This document shows, in pieces, positions 8,249-18,950 of a stretch of 64,000 nt of DNA. Numbering within the stretch: the stretch's first letter is position 1; each line of letters begins with the position of its first letter. The position numbers and the translations under genes are program-made. The notes under the pieces are model-generated. The model saw only the letters and a list, made by a program, of their open reading frames with translations, was not told the origin of the DNA and did not search any database. The DNA lies in the NCBI GenBank assembly GCA_903926855.1, contig CAIYKV010000138.1, positions 1 through 64,000 of the forward strand, in the 5' to 3' direction. This DNA comes from an uncultured Bacteroidota bacterium. GTDB taxonomy: Bacteria > Bacteroidota > Bacteroidia > Chitinophagales > Chitinophagaceae.

Positions 8249-9712
8249 ATGGCAATACTTCAGAACATATTATATAAAGTGCATTTGCAACAGGTATCTG
8301 GTAATACGAATATTGCGGTGAATAGTATTCAGATTGATTCCCGGAATATAAATGGAGGCGATGTATTTGTAGCCATCAGAGGCGCACAATCCGATGGGCA
8401 TCTTTTTATCGATAAAGCCATTCAATTAGGAGCCATTGCCATTGTATGTGAAGAAATGCCCGAGAATTTGATAGAAGGGATTACTTACCTCCAGGTTGCC
8501 AATACACAGGAAGCTGTTGCCTATATGGCCCACCAGTTTTATGGTGAACCTTCTGGAAAGCTTAAGCTCGTGGGTGTAACCGGTACGAATGGAAAAACGA
8601 CTATTGCAACTGTTCTGTTTAAACTATTTACCCAGTTGGGTTATCAATGCGGGTTACTCAGCACGGTTCAGAATCAGATTGCTGACGAAATTATTCCGGC
8701 AACACATACTACCCCCGATGCGGTAAGTCTGAATGCATTGTTAAGGAAGATGGCAGATTCCGGTTGTTCGCATGTATTTATGGAAAGCAGTAGTCATGCT
8801 ATTCACCAACACCGGATTACCGGTTTAGTTTTTGCAGGCGGGATCTTCAGTAATATCACACATGATCATCTTGACTACCATAAAACATTTGATGAATATA
8901 TACGGGTAAAGAAAAGTTTTTTTGATCATCTCTCTTCTTCGGCTTTTGCTATTTCCAATGCTGATGATAAACGCGGAGAAATCATGCTGCAGAATACTCC
9001 GGCTAAAAAATATTTCTATAGCCTGAAATCGCCTGTAGCTTTTAAAGGGAAGATACTCGAAAACGTACTTACGGGTTTGGTAATGACAGTAAATGATAAA
9101 GAAGTTCATTTCAGATTGATTGGTGAGTTCAATGCGTATAATCTTTTGGCAGTATATGGCGCAGCGGTTTGTTTGGGGGAAGAGAGTGAGACGGTACTAA
9201 CTGTATTGAGTTCACTAACTGGAGCAGAGGGTCGTTTTGATTATAGTATCAGTAAAGGAATGATTATTGGCATTGTGGATTATGCACATACGCCGGATGC
9301 TTTGGAAAATGTACTGGCTACTATTAAAAAACTTCGCAAGGGGCATGAGCAAATTATTACTGTAGTGGGTTGCGGTGGTGACAGGGATAAGACAAAGCGA
9401 CCCATTATGGCACAAACTGCCTGCGATCTGAGTGACCGGGTAATATTAACCAGTGATAACCCCAGAACAGAGGATCCATTGCAAATACTGAAAGATATGG
9501 AAGAGGGCTTGACCAGTGCGGCGAAAAGAAAATATATCTCGATTGCTGACAGGCATGAAGCAATTAAAACAGCGGTAAGTTTTGCTAACAAAGAAGACAT
9601 TATACTGGTTGCAGGAAAAGGGCATGAAAAATACCAGGATAGTAAGGGAGTAAAGCACCCTTTCGATGATAAGAAAGTGTTGTTGGAAATGTTTGAATTA
9701 CTTGGAAAATAA
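8249..9712 (+). CDS. murE: UDP-N-acetylmuramoyl-tripeptide synthetase MurE
   Basis: VGVTGTNGKTTIATVLFKL, THTTPDAVSL, DNPRTEDP, VAGKGHEKYQ. ATG 8249 preferred over TTG 8237. Confidence 0.94.
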   Translation: MAILQNILYKVHLQQVSGNTNIAVNSIQIDSRNINGGDVFVAIRGAQSDGHLFIDKAIQLGAIAIVCEEMPENLIEGITYLQVANTQEAVAYMAHQFYGEPSGKLKLVGVTGTNGKTTIATVLFKLFTQLGYQCGLLSTVQNQIADEIIPATHTTPDAVSLNALLRKMADSGCSHVFMESSSHAIHQHRITGLVFAGGIFSNITHDHLDYHKTFDEYIRVKKSFFDHLSSSAFAISNADDKRGEIMLQNTPAKKYFYSLKSPVAFKGKILENVLTGLVMTVNDKEVHFRLIGEFNAYNLLAVYGAAVCLGEESETVLTVLSSLTGAEGRFDYSISKGMIIGIVDYAHTPDALENVLATIKKLRKGHEQIITVVGCGGDRDKTKRPIMAQTACDLSDRVILTSDNPRTEDPLQILKDMEEGLTSAAKRKYISIADRHEAIKTAVSFANKEDIILVAGKGHEKYQDSKGVKHPFDDKKVLLEMFELLGK

Positions 9713-9767
9713 TAGGGTGTTGGGAAATAATCAAAAGAAATAACCCAAACAAAAAACCATCATACGT

Positions 9768-11078
9768 ATGCTGTACTATTTGTTTAATTGGCTTTACAAA
9801 GAATTTCATATTCCAGGCTTAGGTCTTTTTCAATACCTGACCTTCCGTATTGCCATCGCCATTATCTTATCACTGGTAATTGCAACAGTATATGGTAAGC
9901 GCATTATTTTATTTCTGAAGAAAAAGCAAATAGGTGAAAGTGTGAGGGATCTGGGACTAGAGGGGCAGGCGCAAAAGAAAGGCACACCTACCATGGGTGG
10001 AATCATTATTCTATTGAGCATATTGATTCCGACGATATTATTTGCCAACCTGGATAAAGTGTATATCCGTTTAATGATATTATGTACTGTTTGGCTGGGC
10101 GTAATTGGTTTCCTGGATGATCTTTTCAAGATACGCGCACGCAAAGCTGCTACAGATAAGGGCGAAACGTATAAAAAGAAAGATAGTGATGGATTAGCCG
10201 GTATATCAAAGATCATAGGTCAGATAGGATTGGGTGTGATTATTGGCGTTACCCTTTATTTCAGCAATGCAGTTACCGTAGAAAGGGAAGTGGTAACCAA
10301 CCCACATGAGCAATTGCAGAAAGGAGAAAGACTGGCAAAAGATTCTAATATAGTAGAAAGAAAACTAAATGGAATCAATAAAAAATTTGTAAAAGTAAAG
10401 ACTCCGATCACTACGATTCCTTTTGTTAAAAATCACCAGTTCAATTATAGCAAACTCATTAGTTGGATTGGCCCCGGTGCAGAAAAGTATACCTGGATCA
10501 TATATATCCTGATTGTAACCTTCATTATTACTGCAGTGTCAAATGGCGCCAATTTAACGGATGGTCTGGATGGACTTGCCGCTGGTGTAAGTGCGATTAT
10601 CGGAGCTGGTTTGGGGGTATTTGTATATGTGAGCGGTAACTATATTCTGGCTGATTATTTTGATGTAATGTATATCCCCAATCTTGGTGAACTGGACATT
10701 TTTGTAGGCGCTTTTGTGGGTTCCTGCATCGGGTTCTTATGGTACAATGCTTTTCCCGCACAGGTATTTATGGGTGATACCGGAAGCCTAGCATTAGGAG
10801 GGATCATTGCTTCACTTGCCATTATTGTTCGTAAAGAATTATTGATCCCTATTTTTTGCGGGGTGTTCCTGATTGAACTGGTGAGTGTGATTATTCAGGT
10901 AAGCTATTTTAAATACTCGCGAAAAAAATGGGGAGAAGGAAGACGTGTATTTCTGATGAGTCCCTTGCACCACCATTACCAGAAAAAAGGTTTTCATGAG
11001 AGTAAGATAGCTGTTCGTTTTTGGATCATTACCATTATCTGCGTGGTTATGTCAATTGTAACACTCAAGATCAGGTAA
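9768..11078 (+). CDS. mraY: Phospho-N-acetylmuramoyl-pentapeptide transferase MraY
   Basis: [61 protein letters not shown]. Confidence 0.95.
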   Translation: MLYYLFNWLYKEFHIPGLGLFQYLTFRIAIAIILSLVIATVYGKRIILFLKKKQIGESVRDLGLEGQAQKKGTPTMGGIIILLSILIPTILFANLDKVYIRLMILCTVWLGVIGFLDDLFKIRARKAATDKGETYKKKDSDGLAGISKIIGQIGLGVIIGVTLYFSNAVTVEREVVTNPHEQLQKGERLAKDSNIVERKLNGINKKFVKVKTPITTIPFVKNHQFNYSKLISWIGPGAEKYTWIIYILIVTFIITAVSNGANLTDGLDGLAAGVSAIIGAGLGVFVYVSGNYILADYFDVMYIPNLGELDIFVGAFVGSCIGFLWYNAFPAQVFMGDTGSLALGGIIASLAIIVRKELLIPIFCGVFLIELVSVIIQVSYFKYSRKKWGEGRRVFLMSPLHHHYQKKGFHESKIAVRFWIITIICVVMSIVTLKIR

Positions 11079-11110
11079 CAGATTTCTTATTGAAAGAACG
11101 AAGTAAGTAA

Positions 11111-12451
11111 ATGAAAAAAAGGTTTGTCATACTAGGAGGAGGAGAAAGCGGGGTGGGAGCGGCTTTACTGGCGAAGAAAGAGGGATATGAAGTGTTTTTG
11201 AGTGATGCAGGGTTCATCAAACCAACGTATAAACAAGAGCTCTTTGATAACGGAATTGAATTTGAAGAAGGAAGGCATTCAGTTGAAAAAATTCTTTCAG
11301 CAGATGAAGTGATGAAGAGTCCGGGTATTCCTGAAAAGAATGAAATGGTAAAACAAATCAGGGCAAAAGGAATCCAGGTAATCAGTGAGATCGAATTGGC
11401 TTATCGCTTTAAAGGTAACAGCAGGATTGTGGCGATAACCGGTAGCAATGGAAAAAGCACAACCACTGCCTTGATCTATCATATCTGTCAAACAGCAGGA
11501 TTGGATTCGGCAATGGTAGGCAATATCGGAATTTCTTTTGCGAAACAGGTAGCCCTTGATCCGAAGTCTGTTTATGTAGTAGAAGTAAGTTCTTTTCAAC
11601 TGGATGATATCAAAGAATTCCGTGCAGATGTAAGTGTGTTACTGAATATAACTGAAGACCATCTTGACAGGTATGAGTACCGGTTTGAGAATTATATCAA
11701 CAGTAAGTTCAGGATTATCGAAAACCAAACAAAAAATGATTTCTTTATCTACTGCGAAGATGATGAAGTGATCATGCATAAACTCCCATTACTAACCATT
11801 TATACTAACCCATTACCATTCTCTATGAAACACGAAGTAAAAAAAGGCGGCTACATCAAAGGCGACCAGATGATGCTCAGAATACAAGAAGAAAGAGTAA
11901 GCATGAGTATTTATGACTTTGCTCTGAAAGGTAAACACAATAACTACAATACTATGGCAGCAGGAATCGCAGCCGCCACTCTTGGCATTCGTAAAGAGAA
12001 AATCCGTGAGGCCGTGAAAAATTTTCATAGCCTTGAACACAGGATGGAGTTTATTGCCATGGTAAGGGGTGTTGAGTTTATCAATGACAGTAAGGCAACC
12101 AATGTAAACAGTACCTGGTATGCCTTGGAGAGTATGAATAAGCCGGTGGTATTGGTATTAGGTGGAACGGATAAGGGGAATGATTATACCCTGATCGCTG
12201 ACCTGGTAAAAGAAAAGGTAAAGGCAATTGTTTGTATGGGACTGGATAATAAAAAAATCCTGGACGCCTTTAAGGATATTGTTCCGGTAATTGTTGAAAC
12301 TGACTCAGCAAAAAAAGCTGTCAATGCCTCTTTTAAACTTTCAGCAAAAGGTGATGTGGTATTATTAAGTCCGGCCTGTGCCAGTTTCGATCTCTTTAAA
12401 AACTATGAAGACAGGGGCACACAGTTTAAAAATGCAGTAAAGGAATTATAA
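11111..12451 (+). CDS. murD: UDP-N-acetylmuramoylalanine--D-glutamate ligase MurD
   Basis: AITGSNGKSTTTALI, NITEDHLDRY, INDSKATNVNSTWYAL, LSPACASFDLFKNYEDRG. Confidence 0.95.
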   Translation: MKKRFVILGGGESGVGAALLAKKEGYEVFLSDAGFIKPTYKQELFDNGIEFEEGRHSVEKILSADEVMKSPGIPEKNEMVKQIRAKGIQVISEIELAYRFKGNSRIVAITGSNGKSTTTALIYHICQTAGLDSAMVGNIGISFAKQVALDPKSVYVVEVSSFQLDDIKEFRADVSVLLNITEDHLDRYEYRFENYINSKFRIIENQTKNDFFIYCEDDEVIMHKLPLLTIYTNPLPFSMKHEVKKGGYIKGDQMMLRIQEERVSMSIYDFALKGKHNNYNTMAAGIAAATLGIRKEKIREAVKNFHSLEHRMEFIAMVRGVEFINDSKATNVNSTWYALESMNKPVVLVLGGTDKGNDYTLIADLVKEKVKAIVCMGLDNKKILDAFKDIVPVIVETDSAKKAVNASFKLSAKGDVVLLSPACASFDLFKNYEDRGTQFKNAVKEL

Positions 12452-12509
12452 TCAGTGAATATCAGAAAGGATTACGAATCCCTGCCTGATAAATATTAGG
12501 AGTCACAGT

Positions 12510-13805
12510 ATGAACGAAACAACAGATAGTCTTTTCTCACAAATGCCTTCTATTTCAGGTATGAAGGGGCAATTAGTGGAAAGAACCCGGGGTGACAAAT
12601 ATATCTGGGGGATTGTTGTATTATTATCACTGATCTCTATACTGGTTGTATATAGTGCCACCGGATCGCTTGCCTATAAAATGAATAAAGGAAACACCAG
12701 TGTTTACCTGTTTAAACAACTATCTTTTTCCTTAATTGGACTAGTGTTGATTTATTTTCTACATAGAATTAACTATACAATTTTTTCAAGGGTAGCAACT
12801 ATCCTATTTTTAGTATCGGTTCCGCTATTGCTATATACTCTTCTATTTGGAGCCAAAATTAATGATGGTAGCAGATGGATAAAATTGCCCATCATTAATA
12901 TGACCATTCAGACCAGCGATTTTGCCAAGTTGGCATTATTCATGTATATCTCAAGACTACTTAGTAAAAAGCAGGAAAAAATAAAAGATTTTAAAAAAGG
13001 GTTTATTCCGGTGGTAATGCCTGTGGTAATTATTTGTGCCCTGATTATGCCGGCAAATTTATCTAATGCCCTGCTTACGGGTGCTACTGCATTATTATTG
13101 ATGTTTATTGGTCGTGTTAGTTTGAAACATATTTTTTTGACCATTGGGATTGCTTTGATCCCGGTTGCTATCATAGTAATGGTATCTGTGCTTACCTATG
13201 ACGGAAAACAAAAAGAAGGACCCAAAAAACCTGCGATGGCTGAGAAGGTGAAATCCTTTGGGCGCTTTGGTACCTGGGTAAAGCGGGTTCAGGATTTTAT
13301 GTATGCCAGAGATAATGAAACACCTTACCAGGTTCAACAGGCAAAAATTGCGATAGCCAATGGTGGAATATTAGTGGGGTTAGGGCCAGGTAATAGCCGG
13401 CAAAGAAATTTTTTACCACAAGCATACAACGATTTTATTTATTCGATCATCATAGAAGAATATGGGTTATTGGGGGGGGCATTTATGATTTTTATTTATC
13501 TGGTTTTTCTTTTCAGGTGTATCCGGATTTTCAGAAGATGTCCCTATGCATTTGGCGCTTTTCTGGCATTGGGACTCAGCTTTACATTAGTAATACAAGC
13601 GATAGCCAATATGGCAGTTAATGTAAACCTGGTGCCGGTAACGGGTGTAACCCTTCCATTGGTGAGCATGGGGGGCAGTTCATTTTTATTTACCTGTGGT
13701 GCTATCGGAATTATTTTAAGTGTGGCGAGAAATGTTGAACAAATGGAACCCGGAAATACATCTGTGAATCCGGTTTCTACTTCAATTGAACCTGTAGTTA
13801 GTTAA
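12510..13805 (+). CDS. ftsW: Lipid II polymerase / division SEDS protein FtsW
   Basis: Multi-TM; VYSATGSLA, YNDFIYSIIIEEYGLLGG, PLVSMGGSSFLFTCGAIGIILS. Confidence 0.93.
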   Translation: MNETTDSLFSQMPSISGMKGQLVERTRGDKYIWGIVVLLSLISILVVYSATGSLAYKMNKGNTSVYLFKQLSFSLIGLVLIYFLHRINYTIFSRVATILFLVSVPLLLYTLLFGAKINDGSRWIKLPIINMTIQTSDFAKLALFMYISRLLSKKQEKIKDFKKGFIPVVMPVVIICALIMPANLSNALLTGATALLLMFIGRVSLKHIFLTIGIALIPVAIIVMVSVLTYDGKQKEGPKKPAMAEKVKSFGRFGTWVKRVQDFMYARDNETPYQVQQAKIAIANGGILVGLGPGNSRQRNFLPQAYNDFIYSIIIEEYGLLGGAFMIFIYLVFLFRCIRIFRRCPYAFGAFLALGLSFTLVIQAIANMAVNVNLVPVTGVTLPLVSMGGSSFLFTCGAIGIILSVARNVEQMEPGNTSVNPVSTSIEPVVS

Positions 13806-14954
13806 ATGGAAAATGGAGTAAAAAATATCAATATAGCTAACGGCGACAATAAGCCAAGAGATCCCTGGCGGATTATTATTGCCGGAGGTGGAACAGGTGG
13901 GCATATATTTCCGGCTATTGCTATTGCGAATGCGTTACAAACATTGGATAAAAATATCGATATCCTTTTTATTGGGGCCAAAGGAAAAATGGAAATGGAA
14001 AAAGTGCCACAGGCGGGCTATCTAATAGAAGGACTGGATATTGCAGGATTTAACAGACAATCATTATTAAAAAATATAGGATTGCCTTACAAATTGATAA
14101 AAAGTTTTTTTCAGGTTAAGAAGATCTTTCAAAATTTTAAACCCCATGCAGTGATTGGAGTGGGTGGATATTCTTCTTTTCCTGTATTGCGCTATGCACA
14201 ATCGAAAGGTGTTCCCAGTTTTATTCATGAGAGCAATTCATTTGCCGGGAGATCGAATATATTATTGGGAAAGAAAGCTACCCGTGTTTATGTAGCTACA
14301 GCGGGCATGGAAAAATTTTTTCCTGAAGAAAAAATTATGATTACCGGTAACCCGGTGCGTCGGAATATTGCTGAATCCATTATTAGCAGGGGCGATGCGC
14401 TACGGTTTTTTGGATTGGAAGATCAGCCGAAAACTGTTTTGGCTATTGGGGGAAGCCTGGGTGCGAGAAGTATTAATGAATCATTGGCAAATCATTTAAC
14501 TGATTTTGAAAAGAATGGATTGCAACTGATATGGCAAACGGGAAAAACAACTGCTGCTATTTATCGACAGATGGGGGATGGTAAAAAAAATATCTGGGTA
14601 GGAGATTTTATCAGGGAGATGGAAATGGCCTATGCGGCTGCTGATATTGTGATCAGTCGGGCAGGGGCGATGTCGGTTGCTGAACTATGTGTTGCCGGAA
14701 AGCCGACTGTATTTGTTCCTTTTCCACTGGCAGCAGAAGATCACCAAACAGTGAATGCAATGTACCTGGTCAATAAACAAGCGGCACTAATGATACCCAA
14801 TAAAGAGGCAAAAGAAAAATTAGTGTCAACGATCATTGGACTTTCAAAAAATGAAGCATTAGAGAACACATTGGCAAAAAATATAAAACAGATGGCTGTT
14901 TTGCACGCAGATGAAACGATTGCAAAAAGCATATTGACAATTATTAGTGAATAA
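13806..14954 (+). CDS. murG: UDP-GlcNAc:lipid I N-acetylglucosaminyltransferase MurG
   Basis: IIAGGGTGGHIFPAIAIA, GVGGYSSFPVLRYA, HESNSFAGRSN, SRAGAMSVAELCVAGKPTVFVPFP. Confidence 0.95.
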   Translation: MENGVKNINIANGDNKPRDPWRIIIAGGGTGGHIFPAIAIANALQTLDKNIDILFIGAKGKMEMEKVPQAGYLIEGLDIAGFNRQSLLKNIGLPYKLIKSFFQVKKIFQNFKPHAVIGVGGYSSFPVLRYAQSKGVPSFIHESNSFAGRSNILLGKKATRVYVATAGMEKFFPEEKIMITGNPVRRNIAESIISRGDALRFFGLEDQPKTVLAIGGSLGARSINESLANHLTDFEKNGLQLIWQTGKTTAAIYRQMGDGKKNIWVGDFIREMEMAYAAADIVISRAGAMSVAELCVAGKPTVFVPFPLAAEDHQTVNAMYLVNKQAALMIPNKEAKEKLVSTIIGLSKNEALENTLAKNIKQMAVLHADETIAKSILTIISE

Positions 14955-16317
14955 ACTGGCTCACATACAAAAAATCTATTTTATCGGTATCGGTGGTATT
15001 GGTATGAGTGCCCTTGCGCGATATTTTGTATCGAAAGGGGTAAGTGTTAGTGGATATGATAAAACTAGCACTCCGCTAACCCGTGAGTTGGAAGCAGCAG
15101 GTATTCCCATACATTATCAGGAGGATTTGGCATTAGCCCCTACAGATGCTGATGTAATTGTATACACCCCAGCTATACCTGCAAGTCATATTGAATTGGT
15201 ATATTATCGGGAAAAAAAGTATACCGTGGTAAAAAGAAGTGATGTATTGCAGTGGATAACGGAAAGCTCATTCAATATATGTGTAGCCGGTACACATGGA
15301 AAGACAACGGTTACTTCTATGATTGCGCATTTGTTAAGGCATTCGGGGTATGGGTGTAATGCTTTTTTGGGGGGGATTGCAGCCAATTATCAAACCAATT
15401 TCTGGAGTAATGAAAGAAATGTGGTAGTAGTAGAAGCTGATGAATATGATAGAAGCTTTTTGAAACTGGTACCTGATATAGCATTGATTACTGCTATGGA
15501 CCCCGATCATCTGGATATTTATGGAACAGCGGAAGAAGTAGAAAATGCATTTGTTCAATTTTCAGCGAAAGTGAAAACCGGGGGATGCCTGGTTACCAAA
15601 TATGGATTGAGAAGAAGTGATGCGTTGCAGGCAGATCATCATTTTACGTACGATTATAATAATACGGCAGCAGATGTGTTTTCTACCGGCCTGAGCATAC
15701 AGGATGGGAGTTATGTATTTACGATTCGATCTAAAGAATGGGAGATATCCAATATTGTTTTGCCTATGGGCGGGTTGCATAATGTTGAAAATTGTATTGC
15801 AGCTATAACTGTAGCGAAATACCTGGGTATTGATGATGCAAAAATCAAAGCCGCGATAGCAGATTTTAAAGGAGTGAGAAGAAGGTTTGAGTATATATTG
15901 AAAGATAAGAAACAGGTGCTGATAGATGATTATGCCCATCACCCGGAGGAATTAAAAGCACTTATCAATGGAGTGAGAAGTATATATGGGGACCAAAAAA
16001 TGGTATTGGTATTTCAGCCACACCTTTTCAGTCGAACGAAAGACCTTGCTGATGCATTTGCAGAAAGTCTGGATATGGCTGACGAAGTGATTATCCTACC
16101 CATCTATCCGGCACGTGAACAACCGATAGCGGGAGTAAGCAGTGAACTCCTGGTAAACAGGATGCAGAATACCCATAAACAAGTGCTGGATAAAGATGCG
16201 ATGAAACTATGGATGAAAAGTCATCATCCAGGGTTAGTAGTCATGGCAGGTGCGGGAGATATAGATGCATTGGTGCAACCGGTAAAAGAAATTTTAATAC
16301 AATCCTCTCATGCGTAA
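14947..16317 (+). CDS. murC: UDP-N-acetylmuramate--L-alanine ligase MurC (GTG start, overlaps murG by 8 nt)
   Basis: YFIGIGGIGMSALARYF, CVAGTHGKTTVTSMIAHLL, LIDDYAHHPEELKA. Start codon at 14947 is GTG. Confidence 0.94.
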   Translation: MNKLAHIQKIYFIGIGGIGMSALARYFVSKGVSVSGYDKTSTPLTRELEAAGIPIHYQEDLALAPTDADVIVYTPAIPASHIELVYYREKKYTVVKRSDVLQWITESSFNICVAGTHGKTTVTSMIAHLLRHSGYGCNAFLGGIAANYQTNFWSNERNVVVVEADEYDRSFLKLVPDIALITAMDPDHLDIYGTAEEVENAFVQFSAKVKTGGCLVTKYGLRRSDALQADHHFTYDYNNTAADVFSTGLSIQDGSYVFTIRSKEWEISNIVLPMGGLHNVENCIAAITVAKYLGIDDAKIKAAIADFKGVRRRFEYILKDKKQVLIDDYAHHPEELKALINGVRSIYGDQKMVLVFQPHLFSRTKDLADAFAESLDMADEVIILPIYPAREQPIAGVSSELLVNRMQNTHKQVLDKDAMKLWMKSHHPGLVVMAGAGDIDALVQPVKEILIQSSHA

Positions 16318-17410
16318 ACTAAGCTGGAAGAAAATAGTAGCAGGGATTTTCTGGCTGTTTGCTGGTATTGGAACCATTGTATTGTTTGGCGCTGCGATGC
16401 AAAAAAAAGGGCAGAAGCCCTGCATGGATATACGAATTGAGATTACAAGTAATAGCAGGCATTTATTTATAGATGAAAAAGAAGTGTTGGATATTCTCAA
16501 TAATTATACATCTGTAAAAGGGCGCCCCTTGCATGAAATCAATCTCAGGGCTATGGAAGCGATTGTGGAAAAAAATCCCTGGGTACAAAATGCAGAGATG
16601 TATGTAGATAATAACCAGGTTCTTCAGGTAAGGATTAGTGAACGCGAACCGGTAGCCAGGGTGTTTACCCTTCAGGGGAATTCATTTTATCTGGATAATG
16701 GTGCGTTGCGACTTCCATTAAGCGAAAAACTATCAGCCCGGGTGCCGGTATTTACCGGATTCCCATCAGATAAGGAACAACTTGCTAAACCCGATAGTGA
16801 GTTGTTGGGAAGTATAGTCAAATTAAGTTCTTACGTACTTGCCGACTCGTTCTGGATGGCACAGGTGGCACAGATTGATATTTCCAGCCAGTCTGGTTTT
16901 ACCATCGTTCCCGTTATAGGTGACCAAACCATTGTTTTTGGAACCATAGAGAATATGGATCAGAAATTCAGAAAGCTGTATACGTTTTACCAGAAAGCCT
17001 GGTTGCAAAATGGGATCAATACCTATGAAAAACTGGATCTTCAATATGATAACCAGCTGGTAGCCGTCAGGCGGGGAACTGCAAAAGCCATGGTGGATTC
17101 TCTAAAAGCAATGGAATTATTGAAAGGTATGCTGGTAAATAATCAGATCAATTCTGCAGATAGTAGTACAGCAGTTAGCAGAAAAAAAATTGTTTGGGCT
17201 AAATCTATTATCGACTCAATTGGAAAAACCGGGATGATGAAACCCGGTGAAAAAGCAAATTCAGTTGCAGGTAAAAACAATAAAACAGGTGCAAAGCCGT
17301 TATCGAAGGGGGTAAAACCAACGCAGCTGAATAAGCAGGAAAAAAAGAGTGTTTCAGCGGATAAGCCAAAGCAGCCTAAAGCGGTAATGGATAAGAATAC
17401 AAAAGAATAA
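16310..17410 (+). CDS. ftsQ: Cell division protein FtsQ/DivIB-like
   Basis: N-terminal TM; POTRA-like region NPWVQNAEMYVDNNQVLQVRISEREPVARVF; synteny between murC and ftsA. Confidence 0.85.
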   Translation: MRKLSWKKIVAGIFWLFAGIGTIVLFGAAMQKKGQKPCMDIRIEITSNSRHLFIDEKEVLDILNNYTSVKGRPLHEINLRAMEAIVEKNPWVQNAEMYVDNNQVLQVRISEREPVARVFTLQGNSFYLDNGALRLPLSEKLSARVPVFTGFPSDKEQLAKPDSELLGSIVKLSSYVLADSFWMAQVAQIDISSQSGFTIVPVIGDQTIVFGTIENMDQKFRKLYTFYQKAWLQNGINTYEKLDLQYDNQLVAVRRGTAKAMVDSLKAMELLKGMLVNNQINSADSSTAVSRKKIVWAKSIIDSIGKTGMMKPGEKANSVAGKNNKTGAKPLSKGVKPTQLNKQEKKSVSADKPKQPKAVMDKNTKE

Positions 17411-17506
17411 GAACTGGGTCAAAATACTGAATGGATTACCATCATTTGTATAAATAAAGAGAAGGAATTCGCAAAGGATATAGCAAACAACTAAAAATCA
17501 AAACTT

Positions 17507-18877
17507 ATGAATCACAATGAATCACCGATCATTGTTGGTCTAGACATCGGAACAACGAAAATTGCAGCGATAGCAGGCAGAAAAAATGAATATGGTAAGC
17601 TGGAAATACTGGGCTTTGGGCGCGCCAATAGTAATGGAGTGCAACATGGCCAGGTGTTAAACATTGACCAAACCATCAAAGCCATTCAACAGGCATTACA
17701 GAATTGCTATGAAAGCAATCCTGATTTGGAAATTGGGGAAGTATATGTGGGAATTGCCGGCCACCATATCAAGAGCTTGCAAACCCGTGGAGATATTGTC
17801 AGACAAGATCCTGATACTGAGATCAAGCGAAACGAGATCGACCAACTGGTCAATAACCAACGGAAAACATTTATCCCTGCCGGCGATCAGATCATTGATG
17901 TGATTCCACAGGATTTTCATGTAGATAATATCCAGAATATCAAAGACCCGATTGGATATAATGGGGTAAAAGTGGGGGCTAATTTCCATATTATTACCGG
18001 TGACAGGAATGCGATTCGTAATATCAACCGTTCAGTGGAGAGAAGCGGACTGGTTACCAAAGACCTTGTATTACAGCCTTTGGCATCGGCCAGTGCTGTT
18101 ATGAGCGATATAGATATGGAAGCAGGTGTGGCGATACTGGATATTGGCGGTGGTACCAGCGATCTGGCTGTTTTTTATGAAGGCATTTTAAAGCATACCG
18201 CCGTTATTCCGTTTGGTGGAGAGAATATTACCAATGATATCCGGATGGGATTGGGTGTTTTGAAAAGTCAGGCCGAAGCCATGAAAGTGCAGTTTGGCAG
18301 TGCATTGGCAGATGAAGCCAAGACCAATGCGTATATCACCATACCCGGCTTAAAAGGTATGCCGGCTAAGGAGATCAGCGTAAAAAATCTTGCCGGTATT
18401 ATACAGGCAAGAATGAGTGAGATACTTGATTTTGTAACCTACCATTTGAAACAGGTTGGTTTAGACAGTCGTGCTTTAAATGGTGGTATTATACTTACCG
18501 GTGGTGGCTCTCAATTAAAGCACCTGATACAACTTACAGAATATACAACTGGCTTAAATGCAAGAATTGGTTTGCCCAATGAACACCTGGCACCTAATCA
18601 TATCGAAGAATTAAAAAAGCCGATGTACTCAACCTGTATCGGACTGATATTGAAAGGGTATAGCGACTATGATCATAAGTACAAAGAGTTTACTGAAAAA
18701 TTCAGGAAGATAGAAGTTCCAAGAACCTTAACTGTTCAGAATTCGGAAACAGTTAAAGAAGCTCCGGCAACAGTGACTCCGGCAGAGTCAATGGAAAGAA
18801 AACAGAAGTTCTGGGATAAGTTTAAAAATAACCTGATCGACCTGTTTAAAGAGGAAGAGGATCATGTTATAAAATAA
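17507..18877 (+). CDS. ftsA: Cell division protein FtsA
   Basis: IVGLDIGTTKIAAIAGRK, AILDIGGGTSDLAVFYEG, GGIILTGGGSQLKHL; C-terminal amphipathic KFWDKFKNNLIDLFKEEE. Confidence 0.95.
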   Translation: MNHNESPIIVGLDIGTTKIAAIAGRKNEYGKLEILGFGRANSNGVQHGQVLNIDQTIKAIQQALQNCYESNPDLEIGEVYVGIAGHHIKSLQTRGDIVRQDPDTEIKRNEIDQLVNNQRKTFIPAGDQIIDVIPQDFHVDNIQNIKDPIGYNGVKVGANFHIITGDRNAIRNINRSVERSGLVTKDLVLQPLASASAVMSDIDMEAGVAILDIGGGTSDLAVFYEGILKHTAVIPFGGENITNDIRMGLGVLKSQAEAMKVQFGSALADEAKTNAYITIPGLKGMPAKEISVKNLAGIIQARMSEILDFVTYHLKQVGLDSRALNGGIILTGGGSQLKHLIQLTEYTTGLNARIGLPNEHLAPNHIEELKKPMYSTCIGLILKGYSDYDHKYKEFTEKFRKIEVPRTLTVQNSETVKEAPATVTPAESMERKQKFWDKFKNNLIDLFKEEEDHVIK

Positions 18878-18950
18878 ATTATCGGGTATTAGCGTTATGA
18901 TATATCCGAAATATAAGAAAATGCGGTTTCACAAATTAAAATAGCAGATT

